Source of the DNA: Myxococcales bacterium | GTDB taxonomy: Bacteria; Myxococcota_A; Polyangia; Haliangiales; Haliangiaceae | Direction: 5' to 3' | NCBI GenBank assembly: GCA_028287115.1 | Contig: JAQBQF010000091.1 | Location: forward strand, 38,935 to 102,934 | DNA: 64,000 nucleotides | In this document: one piece after another, positions 1 through 8,754 of the stretch | How positions within the stretch are numbered: position 1 is the stretch's first letter | How the letters are laid out: each line of letters starts with the position of its first letter | Notes under the pieces: model-generated | Told to the model about the DNA's origin: nothing | The model's database searches: none | Seen by the model: the letters and a program-made list of their open reading frames with translations, nothing else | Position numbers and translations under genes: made by a program

Positions 1-648
1 CCCATCGAGCTGCGCGAGCTCTTCCGCACCGGTCGCCTCGGCATATGGTGACACGCCGGTCGGTGGCGCGACCGCGAACTTGTCTTCGCCTTGCAACAGG
101 TCGCGATCGACGCGCCGCACGCTCCACAGGTCGTAGCGGAACGACAGCGCCGAGCTCGCGCCGACGCCGACGAGGACATTCTTCCAGTCCTCCCCCGACA
201 CGTTGTCGACGACCGCCCAGCCTTCGAGCATCACCTTGCCTTTGTCACCGACGAGCACGCGATAGCTCGGCTTCCAGGCCGGCGCTTCGGTGACGTAGCG
301 CAGCAGCACGTCTTCGTGCCCCGGTGCGCCGGCCTCCGCGGTCTCGAGCGTCATCGTCAGGTAGTTGCCGTCGTCGGACTCCTTTCGAGGGATGGTCACC
401 GACAGCGGGTTACCCGTCGCGCGGTCGACGACCGTGAGCGACTTCAAGAAATCGTCGACGCGCTCGCGCGGAACATGGACCGCGAGCTTGCCGTCCTCGA
501 TCGTCGCGTTGCGTTCATAAAACGCGACGCCGTTACGATAGACGACGACCCGCCCGAGCACCGCGCCATCGACGGCGATGTGAGAGTGCTGGTGGAGACA
601 ACCGGAGAGGAGGGCGAGCAGGAGAGAAGACCGGTGCATGGTTTTCAT
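1..648 (-). CDS. DUF4139-type lipoprotein, C-terminus beyond the window
   Basis: The reverse strand reads without a stop from an ATG at 648 to the window edge (216 codons). The N-terminus is a short lipoprotein signal with lipobox LLSGC (Cys17), so export and lipidation are expected. Residues from about 120 carry the pattern of DUF4139 (aromatic/PSYRVLV, then WAVVDNVSGEDW, then SFRYDLW), a beta-rich domain found in secreted proteins of Gram-negative bacteria; no enzymatic role is established. A second ATG at 639 is also possible. It lies 136 bp downstream of the E1-alpha gene on the same strand. The gene lacks a stop inside the window, which explains why a simple ORF search misses it. Family call is good; function unknown. 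Confidence 0.72.
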   Translation of the reverse strand, partial: MKTMHRSSLLLALLSGCLHQHSHIAVDGAVLGRVVVYRNGVAFYERNATIEDGKLAVHVPRERVDDFLKSLTVVDRATGNPLSVTIPRKESDDGNYLTMTLETAEAGAPGHEDVLLRYVTEAPAWKPSYRVLVGDKGKVMLEGWAVVDNVSGEDWKNVLVGVGASSALSFRYDLWSVRRVDRDLLQGEDKFAVAPPTGVSPYAEATGAEELAQLDG

Positions 649-784
649 CTAGACGCGTGCGATGCAACATCGCCATCACAACGTGCTGACGCCTGTAGTC
701 GCGTTGCGGTGTCGCACCCCATGCCGTGTCGCACCCGCTACAGTCGCGGGGTGCGGATCGCATGCATCGCCTTGCCGCTCGCGA

Positions 785-1954
785 TCAATGCGCGTGCGGT
801 GACTTCGCGCGCGGTGCGGCCTCGAGCTCGGTGAGCTGCTCGCGTAGCAACCACGTCGGCTCTTCGAACACATCGTCGATGATCGTCGACAGCGCGGGCA
901 TGGCGACGGCCTCTTGCCGCGCGATCGCATCGCGGACATCGGCTTCGAGCCGTGCAGAGATCGCCTCTTTCTCGCCCGCGGCGAGCCAGCCACGCTTCGT
1001 CAGGAACGCTTCGACGCGCCGAACCGGATCCTTCTGATGGCGCCACACATCGGTGATCGCTTCGTCGCGATACCGCGACGGATCGTCCGAGGACGAGTGC
1101 GCGCTCACCCGATACGTGAGGAGCTCGATGAACGTCGGGCCGCCGCCGCGCCGCGCTTTGTCGGCCGCGTACTTCACCGTCTGATAGACCGCGAGCACAT
1201 CGTTGCCGTCGGCGCGAACCGCTTCGACGCCATAGCCGACGCCCTTGAGCGCGATCGTCTCCCCCGCGGTCTGGACCGCGCCCGGGGTCGAGATCGCCCA
1301 CTGGTTGTTCTGGCAGATCAGCACGCACGGCGCCTTCATCACGCCCGCGAAGTTGAGCGCGACATGAAAATCGCCCTCGCTGGTGCCGCCGTCGCCCATA
1401 TAGCCGAACGCGACGTTGCGATCGCCCGAGAGCTTCATCGCCATCGCGATCCCGACCGCGTGCGGGATCTGCGTCGACACGCACGACGACATCACGACGT
1501 AGTGATGCGATCGATCGCACGGATGACACGGCAGCTGGCGACCCTTTGTCGGATCCTCGGCGTTGCCGTAGATCTGTGCGATGTAGCTGTCGAGCGTCAT
1601 CCCGCGATACAGGCCGACCCCGGCTTCACGCAGCGCGGGCACGATCCAGTCCGCGGGCTCCGTGGCCGCGGCCGATCCGACGATCGCCGCCTCTTGCCCG
1701 ATCGCTTCACCGTAGAAGCCGACCCGGCCTTGGCGCTGGAGCGCCATCATCCGGGCATCGGTCACGCGGATCCGCAACATGCCTTCGAACAGCTCGCGCA
1801 CGAGCGCTCGGTCGAAGCCGCTGACGACCTGCTCGTCGATCGGCGTACCGTCTTCGCGCAACAGCTGGAACAGGCCTCGCGCTTTGGCCTCTTCGTCGCC
1901 CTCGAAGTAGCTCAGCGCGCCGGAACGCGGTGCGGTGGCGGTGGCGTGAACCAT
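785..1954 (-). CDS. Thiamine-diphosphate 2-oxoacid dehydrogenase E1 alpha subunit (stand-alone paralogue)
   Basis: 389 aa. It belongs to the E1-alpha family (pyruvate/branched-chain 2-oxoacid dehydrogenases), which decarboxylates the 2-oxoacid on thiamine diphosphate together with an E1-beta. The ThDP-binding motif runs from GDGGTS (187-192) to NN (216-217), and the phosphorylation-loop-like segment HSSSDDPSRYR typical of branched-chain enzymes is present near 290-300. It has no E1-beta next to it, unlike the homologous gene at 6821-7939, so it must either share the nearby E1-beta or act with a subunit elsewhere. The N-terminal 45 residues are poorly conserved relative to the paralogue. Branched-chain 2-oxoacid specificity is inferred from the HSSSDDPS loop; pyruvate cannot be excluded. 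Confidence 0.88.
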   Translation of the reverse strand: MVHATATAPRSGALSYFEGDEEAKARGLFQLLREDGTPIDEQVVSGFDRALVRELFEGMLRIRVTDARMMALQRQGRVGFYGEAIGQEAAIVGSAAATEPADWIVPALREAGVGLYRGMTLDSYIAQIYGNAEDPTKGRQLPCHPCDRSHHYVVMSSCVSTQIPHAVGIAMAMKLSGDRNVAFGYMGDGGTSEGDFHVALNFAGVMKAPCVLICQNNQWAISTPGAVQTAGETIALKGVGYGVEAVRADGNDVLAVYQTVKYAADKARRGGGPTFIELLTYRVSAHSSSDDPSRYRDEAITDVWRHQKDPVRRVEAFLTKRGWLAAGEKEAISARLEADVRDAIARQEAVAMPALSTIIDDVFEEPTWLLREQLTELEAAPRAKSPHAH

Positions 1955-1970
1955 GCCGCGGAATCTAGCA

Positions 1971-2207
1971 TTACTGCGCGGTCCACCACGTACGGGTGAC
2001 GAGGTCCGTGCACTGCACGTCTACGTGATCCAGCGCGGTCTGATCGAGGTGTGCGTCCTGCCAGGCCGGATCACCGAGCTGCGGCGCGCGCACGCTGCCA
2101 TCGCCCGGGCCTGACATCCGTGTCAGTGGACGCCGTGCGGCAACCGCACGATCAGGGTGTACGAGGTTGGCGCCGTTCGCGGCTTCGTACAGCGCGAGCG
2201 CGATCAA
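1971..2207 (-). pseudogene. Possible C-terminal remnant of an unidentified gene
   Basis: This 330-bp stretch between the E1-alpha gene and the next plus-strand gene holds no convincing complete gene. On the minus strand a frame stays open for about 78 codons from a TTG at 2207 to a stop at 1971, with strongly G/C-biased third positions like the real genes, and ends in TWWTAQ. I recognise no domain. It is either a short orphan gene or the tail of a gene whose 5' part was lost, because the frame degenerates upstream under the ribosome site of the plus-strand gene at 2285. Support is weak. Confidence 0.25.
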
Positions 2208-2284
2208 GTCCGCGTCGCGACTCGCAGACTGCGATTGGTACGGCGCTGGCAGTTGGGCTCTCCAACCAAAACGGAGGTCCATCC

Positions 2285-2794
<510 letters not shown>

Positions 2795-4525
2795 CTAACG
2801 TCGCGACTTGAGCTCGTGCTTCTCCATCAGGCGGATCAGCGCGAACCGTGAGATGCCGAGTTTACGCGCTGCCTGCGTCTGATTCCCCGCGGTGGCGTCG
2901 AGGGCGGCGACCACCGCCTCTCGTTCGACCTCCGCGACGCGCTGGCGAACGTCGAAAGGCCTCTCGAGCGGAGCCTCTGTCGTGGCCTGCTCGCGCAGCC
3001 GATCCGGTAAGTGACGCAGCTCGATCGAGCTGCCACCCGACAGCACGACGGCGCGCTCGATCACGTTGCGCAGCTCGCGGACGTTGCCGGGCCAATCGTA
3101 GGATTCGAGCGATTCGAGCGCGTCGGCGCTGATCGAGGCGATGCGATCGCCGAGCTCCGCCGACAGCTCGCGCGCGAAGCGCGTGGCGAGCGGTCTGATC
3201 TCGGTGCGCCGATCGCGCAGCGGAGGCACGGGGATCACGAACGCGCTGATCCGGAAGTAGAGATCGGCGCGAAATCGCCCGCGTGACACTTCGAGCTCGA
3301 GATCGCGGTTGGTCGCGCATACGAGGCGGACATCGACGCTGAGCTCTTTCGTTCCGCCGAGCCGGACGATCTTGCGCTGCTCGATGACGCGCAGCAGCTT
3401 GACCTGCATCGCCAGCGGCAGCTCGCCGATCTCGTCGAGGAACAGCGTGCCACCAGACGCAGCTTCGAAGTAGCCGAGCTTCTGCGCCGTCGCGCCGGTG
3501 AACGCACCTTTTTCGTGGCCGAACAGCTCGGCTTCGACGAGCGAGTCGGGCAGCGCCGCGCAGTTGAGGCGCACGTACGGACCCTTCGCGCGAGGCCCGA
3601 GCCGATGCAGCGCCGCGGCGACCATTTCTTTGCCCGCACCCGTCTCGCCCGCGATCAGCACCGTGATCGGTGATGCCGCCGCTCGCTGCGCGAGCTCGAA
3701 GACGTGCTTCATCAGCGGATCGATCACGATCACATCGCCGTCGTTCTCGGGAGGCACCGTTCGGCCGCGCTTGTGCGTACGCGCGCCCCGCAGCCGTTCA
3801 CGCGCGACACTGATCAGCTCGCCGGCGTGCGATCCATCCTCGGGGAAGGTCGCGTATCCGGCGGCGGCGGCGACGTGCTCGCCGACCTTCGACGCACGCT
3901 TCGCGACCACGCCGACGGCCTCGGGTCCTGCTTCGGGCAGCACGAGCGCGAGCTCGTCGGTGCCGTATTCGGCGACCATGTCCATGCGCCGCATCTGGCG
4001 CAGCAGCGTGTCGACGTGGGCGAGCACGCGCTCGGTCGGGCCCTCGAGGCGCAACATCACGAGGCCGAGCGGACGGCGATAACGTGCGGCTCGATCGACC
4101 TCCGCATCGAGACGATCCTCGAGCTCGGCCGCACTTGCCACCTGCCGAGCACGGCGCACGGCGCTCGAGGTCGCGACGACGACGGAAGCCGGACCGATCG
4201 TGACGATGTCCCCGGGCGAGAGCCGGCGCGGCGCGGAGATCGTCGCGCCGTTGACGAGCGTTCCGTTGCGACTGCCGAGATCCTCGAGCATGAGGTGATC
4301 GCGCTGGCGCCGGATGCGCGCATGCTTGCGCGAGACGCCGTCGTGATCGATGACGACCGTGCAGCTCGCCTGGCGGCCGAAGCTGAGCTCTGCGCGGTCG
4401 GCGACCGGTACGACGCGCGAGCTCGCGCTGCCGACGGAAACGATCAGATAGAGTGAGGCTGGAGTGGGCGAGCCACCGAGGATCGGAAAGCTCGCGGTCG
4501 CCGTGGAGCGATCGTGCTCGGCCAG
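2795..4525 (-). CDS. Sigma-54-dependent activator: FHA, GGDEF-like, AAA+, Fis-type HTH
   Basis: The AAA+ core has Walker A GETGAGKE, the sigma-54 contact motif GAFTGA, Walker B LFLDEIG and the [10 protein letters not shown] segment; the C-terminus is a Fis-type helix-turn-helix ([13 protein letters not shown]). N-terminal to it lies a FHA phosphothreonine-binding domain ([24 protein letters not shown]), then about 120 residues resembling a degenerate GGDEF domain (ATFPEDG, with YGTDE where GGDEF would be). Half of the FHA lies upstream of the first ATG (4291), and no ATG, GTG or TTG occurs in frame above it. A CTG at 4525, three bases after the E2 stop and about 10 bases after GGAGA, is the best start I see (576 aa). 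It is last in the dehydrogenase operon and probably regulates it, like BkdR in Bacillus; that role is inference. Confidence 0.85.
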   Translation of the reverse strand: MAEHDRSTATASFPILGGSPTPASLYLIVSVGSASSRVVPVADRAELSFGRQASCTVVIDHDGVSRKHARIRRQRDHLMLEDLGSRNGTLVNGATISAPRRLSPGDIVTIGPASVVVATSSAVRRARQVASAAELEDRLDAEVDRAARYRRPLGLVMLRLEGPTERVLAHVDTLLRQMRRMDMVAEYGTDELALVLPEAGPEAVGVVAKRASKVGEHVAAAAGYATFPEDGSHAGELISVARERLRGARTHKRGRTVPPENDGDVIVIDPLMKHVFELAQRAAASPITVLIAGETGAGKEMVAAALHRLGPRAKGPYVRLNCAALPDSLVEAELFGHEKGAFTGATAQKLGYFEAASGGTLFLDEIGELPLAMQVKLLRVIEQRKIVRLGGTKELSVDVRLVCATNRDLELEVSRGRFRADLYFRISAFVIPVPPLRDRRTEIRPLATRFARELSAELGDRIASISADALESLESYDWPGNVRELRNVIERAVVLSGGSSIELRHLPDRLREQATTEAPLERPFDVRQRVAEVEREAVVAALDATAGNQTQAARKLGISRFALIRLMEKHELKSRR

Positions 4526-4527
4526 AG

Positions 4528-5841
4528 TTAGACCATCTCCATGAACATCGTCGTCGGATCCTCGAGCAGCGTCTTGACGTCCTGGAGGAACATCGCGCCG
4601 TCCCAGCCGTCGGCGAGGCGATGATCGACCGAGACCGACAGGTTCATCAGGTGGCGTGCGACGATCTGGCCGCCGCGAACCGCCGGACGTTCCTCGATCT
4701 TGTGAACGCCGATGATCGCGACCTCGGGAAAGTTGATGATCGGTGTCGCGAGCACGCCACCGAGCTTGCCGAGCGAGCTGATCGTGAAGGTCGAGCCCGT
4801 GAGCTCCTCGCGCGTCGCCGAGCCGTTACGAACCGCCTCGCCGAGCCGATCGATCTCCTTCGACAGATCGAAGATCGATCGCCGATCAGCGTCGCGCACG
4901 ACCGAGACCGCGAGTCCCTGCGGTCCCTGGGCTGCGATCCCGATATGATAGTACTTCTTGCGAACGATCTCTTGCGTGGTCTCGTCGAGGCTCGCGTTGA
5001 GCTGCGGCCACTTCTTGAGGCTCGACACGACGGCCTTGACGATGAACGGCAGGTAGTTGAGCTTGACCCCGCGTTCTGCGGCGCGCGCCTTCGCGTGCTC
5101 GCGCACGGTGACGAGCTCGGTCATGTCGACTTCTTCGACGTAGGTGAAGTGCGCCGCCGTGTGCACCGAGCGCGCCATCGCCTCGGCGATCTTCTTGCGC
5201 ACGCCGCGCAGCGGAATCCGCTCTTCTTCGCCGCCCTTCGCGATCGCGATGGGGGCGTACTTCGCGGCCTGCGCCGGTGCGCTCGCCGAAGGCGCTTCCC
5301 GAAACCGACGGACGTCGTCGCTCGTGACGCGGCCGTGCTTGCCGCTCGCGGGCACGCGCCCGATCTCGACGCCGAGCTGGCGCGCCAGCTTGCGGGTCGC
5401 GGGCGTCGCGAGCACGCGATCGCGATTCGCGGTCGCATCGACGACCTGGATCGCGCCGGTACGGCCCGTGTTGCTCGCCGGGATCGCAGTCGGCACGTTC
5501 GCAGCGACGGCACTGTGCATCGCCTGGTGCGTCGCCGTCTGCGGGCGGCTCGGCTCGGGCTTCGCCGAGCCATTCCCGTTTCCGGCGGCCGGTACGGCCT
5601 TCGCGTCTTCTTCGATCTCGACGAGAACCTTGCCGACCGGACAGATCTCGCCGTCCTTGTAGTTGATCTTCGAGATCGTGCCTGCGCGCGGCGAGGGCAG
5701 CTCGACCGTCGCCTTGTCCGTCATCACCTCGACGATCGGTTGATCGAGCCGGACCTTGTCACCGACCTTGACCTTCCAGGCGACGACCTCGCCTTCGACG
5801 ACGCCTTCGCCGATGTCGGGCATGTAGAACTGGAACGCCAT
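4528..5841 (-). CDS. Dihydrolipoamide acyltransferase (E2) of a branched-chain-type 2-oxoacid dehydrogenase
   Basis: 437 aa. An N-terminal lipoyl domain has Lys43 in DKATVE, a peripheral subunit-binding domain lies around 145-180 (ATPATRKLARQLGV), and the C-terminal catalytic domain ends with the acyltransferase signature DHRLADG. The flexible linker is rich in Ala/Pro. It transfers the acyl group from E1-bound ThDP through lipoate to CoA. I chose ATG 5841 (MAFQFYMPDIGEG), which is 1 nt after the E1-beta stop; the frame open further upstream lies inside E1-beta. Only one lipoyl domain, as in BCKDH E2. No E3 gene is present in the window. Confidence 0.93.
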   Translation of the reverse strand: MAFQFYMPDIGEGVVEGEVVAWKVKVGDKVRLDQPIVEVMTDKATVELPSPRAGTISKINYKDGEICPVGKVLVEIEEDAKAVPAAGNGNGSAKPEPSRPQTATHQAMHSAVAANVPTAIPASNTGRTGAIQVVDATANRDRVLATPATRKLARQLGVEIGRVPASGKHGRVTSDDVRRFREAPSASAPAQAAKYAPIAIAKGGEEERIPLRGVRKKIAEAMARSVHTAAHFTYVEEVDMTELVTVREHAKARAAERGVKLNYLPFIVKAVVSSLKKWPQLNASLDETTQEIVRKKYYHIGIAAQGPQGLAVSVVRDADRRSIFDLSKEIDRLGEAVRNGSATREELTGSTFTISSLGKLGGVLATPIINFPEVAIIGVHKIEERPAVRGGQIVARHLMNLSVSVDHRLADGWDGAMFLQDVKTLLEDPTTMFMEMV

Positions 5842-5842
5842 G

Positions 5843-6817
5843 TCACCACTCCAGGGTCTGGCGGACCGCGTTGACGACGCGGTCGGCATTCGGCAGGTAC
5901 TCGTGCTCGAGCGAATACGGGAACGGCGTATCGAAGCCGGTGACGCGCAGGATCGGCGCCTCGAGGTTCTCGATCGCGCGCTCCTGGATCGAAGCGATCA
6001 GCTCCGCGCCAAACCCGCACGTCTTCGGTGCCTCGTGCACGATCACGCAACGGCCGGTCTTCTTGACCGACGCGAGGACCGTCTCGAGATCGAACGGCAT
6101 CAGCGTGCGCATGTCGATCACTTCGATCGAGATCCCGGCCTCGGCAGCCTTCTTCGCCGCCTCTTCAGCGATCGAGACCATGCCGCTCCACGCGATCACC
6201 GTGCACTGGGTGCCTTGCGTGACGATCGCCGCCTTACCGAGCTCGATCGTGTAATCGCCTTCGGGCACTTCGCCCTTGCTCGCGCGGTAGATCCGCTTGG
6301 GCTCCATGAACAACACCGGATCGTTCTGGCGCATGCACGACAGCAGCAAGCCCTTGGTGTCGTACGGATTGCTCGGGCACACGACCTTGAGGCCGGGTGT
6401 GTGAATGAACAGCGCCTCGGGCGACTGCGAGTGGTAGTGACCGCCGCGAATGCCGCCGCCGACCGGCGTGCGGATCACGACCGGGCAGGGGTACTGGCCG
6501 CCCGAGCGGTAACGAAACTTCGCCAGCTCGTTCACGATCTGATCGAACGCGGGAAAGATGAAGTCGGAGAACTGGATCTCCGGAACCGGCCGCAGGCCGT
6601 AGAGCGCCATCCCGATCGCGGTGCCGATGATGCCGGCTTCGGCAAGCGGCGTGTCGATCACGCGATCGCCGCCGAACTCGTCAAACAGACCGCTGGTCGC
6701 GCGGAATACGCCACCGAACTTGCCGACGTCCTCACCGAGGACGACGACGCGTGGATCCGCGCGCATCTGCGTCTGGAGCGCGTTGCGGACCGACTCGAGG
6801 AGGTTCATGACCGGCAT
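5843..6817 (-). CDS. 2-oxoacid dehydrogenase E1 beta subunit
   Basis: 324 aa, the usual length of E1-beta. It shows VLGEDVG near the N-terminus (the Glu that activates ThDP), the conserved FSDFIFPAFDQIVNE and RTPVGGG segments, and a C-terminal transketolase domain. It pairs with E1-alpha to form the decarboxylase. It lies 3 nt downstream of E1-alpha and 1 nt upstream of E2, so the three are translated from one message. Segment GGIRGGHYHSQSPE is typical of branched-chain/pyruvate E1-beta. Confidence 0.94.
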   Translation of the reverse strand: MPVMNLLESVRNALQTQMRADPRVVVLGEDVGKFGGVFRATSGLFDEFGGDRVIDTPLAEAGIIGTAIGMALYGLRPVPEIQFSDFIFPAFDQIVNELAKFRYRSGGQYPCPVVIRTPVGGGIRGGHYHSQSPEALFIHTPGLKVVCPSNPYDTKGLLLSCMRQNDPVLFMEPKRIYRASKGEVPEGDYTIELGKAAIVTQGTQCTVIAWSGMVSIAEEAAKKAAEAGISIEVIDMRTLMPFDLETVLASVKKTGRCVIVHEAPKTCGFGAELIASIQERAIENLEAPILRVTGFDTPFPYSLEHEYLPNADRVVNAVRQTLEW

Positions 6818-6820
6818 AAA

Positions 6821-7939
6821 TTATCCGTGGTGGTGCGGGTTCTTCGACCGCGCCTGGCTCATCAGGTACGCACGCTGCTCGCGCAGGTGCCATGGCAGCT
6901 CTTCGTAGACATCGTCGAACATGGTCTCGATCGCCGGTGCACTCTTCGCATCCGATGCGGCGAGCGCGTCGGTGATCTCTTGGTTGTAGCGCTCCGAGAT
7001 CTCGTTCTCCCAACCCTCGTTCCACAGATCGCGGTGGCGCAGATACGCGCGGAACCGATTGATCGGATCCTTCTTCTCCCAGATCTCCGGCTCCTTTGGA
7101 TCGCGATACACCGACGGATCATCCGAGCTCGAATGGCCCTGGACGCGGTACGTGAGCGCTTCGATCAGGGTCGGTCCATCACCGGCGCGCGCGCGTTCGA
7201 TCGCTTCGCTCGCGACCTGCCACACGGCGAGCAAGTCATTGCCGTCGACGCGAATCCCGGGCATGCCATAACCGACGGCCTTGGCAGCGAACGTCTTCGC
7301 CGCGGTCTGCGTCGAGCTCGGCACCGAGATCGCCCAGCCGTTGTTGCGACACAGGAAGATGCACGGCGCCTTCCACACGCCCGCGAAGTTCATGCCGACG
7401 TGGAACTCACCGGTCGACGAGGTTCCCTCGCCGAAGTAGACCATCGAGACATCGTCCTTGCCGAGCACTTTAGCCGCGTAGGCCGCGCCGACCGCTTGTG
7501 GGATCTGCGTGCCGACCGGCGAGCTGATCGAGACGAGGTTCAGCCAGTTCGCCGAGTGGTGCACCGGCATCTGGCGGCCCTTGACCGGATCGTCGACGTT
7601 CCCGAACAACTGATCGATGAAGTTCTGGATCGAGTAGCCACGCCAGAACCAGGCGCCCTGTTCGCGGTAGCTTGGAAAGATCCAATCGGAGTTGCGCAGC
7701 GGCGCGACGGCGAAGTGACTCGCTTCTTCACCGATCGCCTTCATGTAGAAGCCGAGGCGGCCCTGACGCTGGAGCCGCATCATGCGGTCGTCCATGATCC
7801 GGACCAGCATCATCGTGTCGAAGATGCGCTGGAGCGTATCTTCGGGGATGTTCGGGACCTTCGAGCCGGGCAAAGGCTTGCCATCGTCATCGAGGACTCG
7901 ACGGAGATCGTCTTGTGCGGGTACAGCGACCATGGTCAT
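6821..7939 (-). CDS. 2-oxoacid dehydrogenase E1 alpha subunit (operon copy)
   Basis: 372 aa from ATG 7939 (a second ATG at 7933 is equally placed). The ThDP motif is GEGTSS (170-175) to NN (199-200), with Glu where GDG is usual; the loop HSSSDDPSVYRD matches BCKDH-type E1-alpha. First gene of the operon E1-alpha/E1-beta/E2/regulator. It is a clear paralogue of the gene at 785-1954 (shared LQRQGR, FHVxxNFAGVxKAPC, AISxPxxxQTA). In myxobacteria such complexes feed iso-branched fatty acid synthesis and leucine breakdown; the exact substrate here is inferred. Confidence 0.93.
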   Translation of the reverse strand: MTMVAVPAQDDLRRVLDDDGKPLPGSKVPNIPEDTLQRIFDTMMLVRIMDDRMMRLQRQGRLGFYMKAIGEEASHFAVAPLRNSDWIFPSYREQGAWFWRGYSIQNFIDQLFGNVDDPVKGRQMPVHHSANWLNLVSISSPVGTQIPQAVGAAYAAKVLGKDDVSMVYFGEGTSSTGEFHVGMNFAGVWKAPCIFLCRNNGWAISVPSSTQTAAKTFAAKAVGYGMPGIRVDGNDLLAVWQVASEAIERARAGDGPTLIEALTYRVQGHSSSDDPSVYRDPKEPEIWEKKDPINRFRAYLRHRDLWNEGWENEISERYNQEITDALAASDAKSAPAIETMFDDVYEELPWHLREQRAYLMSQARSKNPHHHG

Positions 7940-7976
7940 TTTCCGAAGGAGGGCCCGAGGGGTTTTTAGCGGCGCT

Positions 7977-8005
7977 ACGTTCGACTGGCCACGCCAATGT
8001 GTCAA
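7977..8005 (-). promoter_or_regulatory. Possible promoter of the 2-oxoacid dehydrogenase operon
   Basis: On the minus strand a perfect TTGACA (8005-8000) is followed after 17 bp by GAACGT (7982-7977), a poor -10. It sits about 40 bp upstream of the E1-alpha start in the 115-bp divergent gap with the DUF4178 gene. I did not find a sigma-54 -24/-12 element, which would be expected if the operon's own activator drives it. Confidence 0.3.
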
Positions 8006-8054
8006 GACATGGGGACCCGTTGCGTTGGTGCAGTGCGGCGTAGATAGTCGGCGG

Positions 8055-8675
8055 GTGATCTGGATCTTGCTCGTGATTCTCACTGTGGTAGGCGGTGTGG
8101 CCGCGGTCGGGGTCGCCTCGAACGAGCGCCGCAAGGCCCTGGGGCCCGGGAGCGTCAAGGCGCTTCCCGAGGGTGGGCAGCACGTCGAGCGGAGCGTGCG
8201 AGATCTGCGCGTCGATGACATCCTGACGATCGACGGGCACGATTTTGTCGTCGAAGGCCTGATCGCGTACGACGAAGACGGACATCGCTGGATCGCGGGA
8301 CGCTGCGTCGATGACCGAGATGTCCGGTGGATCGTGGTCGGGATCGAACGTGCCGGCGCCGGCGCGACCCGGATGCTCGAGGATGACGACACGCTGCAGC
8401 TCGCCGGATATCCGCCCGAAGCGATCGTTGTGGGCGAGGTGCGTTACGCGCTCGATAAACGGGGCACCGCGACGGCCGAGCTCCGCGGTGATGTCGGCTC
8501 GCTCGCGGGTCTCACGAAGGATCGCCCGCCGGGGCACGTCGAGCGCTGCCGGTGGTGGCTCTACAACGCGCCGGGTGAGGACACGCTGCTCGTCGAGCAA
8601 TGGGGTTCCGACTTCCGGGCGCTCCGCGGCAAGAAGGTCGGAGAGGGCACGATCGACTTGATGCAGGCGAGCTGA
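8055..8675 (+). CDS. DUF4178-like protein with N-terminal membrane anchor
   Basis: 206 aa from GTG 8055; nothing upstream in frame is coding-like. Residues 2-19 form one hydrophobic helix (VIWILLVILTVVGG), then a globular domain with YDEDGHRWIAGRCVDD, DDTLQLAGYPP and CRWWLYNAPGEDTLLVEQWG. This resembles DUF4178, a domain often found near membrane-stress or potassium-channel-like genes with no proven activity. Divergent from the dehydrogenase operon and followed by the kinase at 8755. Confidence 0.7.
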   Translation: MIWILLVILTVVGGVAAVGVASNERRKALGPGSVKALPEGGQHVERSVRDLRVDDILTIDGHDFVVEGLIAYDEDGHRWIAGRCVDDRDVRWIVVGIERAGAGATRMLEDDDTLQLAGYPPEAIVVGEVRYALDKRGTATAELRGDVGSLAGLTKDRPPGHVERCRWWLYNAPGEDTLLVEQWGSDFRALRGKKVGEGTIDLMQAS

Positions 8676-8754
8676 GGCGAGGCTTGCCGCTCGCTGCCGT
8701 GAAGATCGCGTGATCCGCGGGCTCGGAAGGCAGGAGACTCGGTAAGCTGTAGGG

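Noticed and set aside
5840..7969. 709-codon open frame antisense to the dehydrogenase genes
   Set aside because: It lies opposite three clear E1/E2 genes and is Arg/Asp-rich, the usual shadow of high-GC coding on the other strand.
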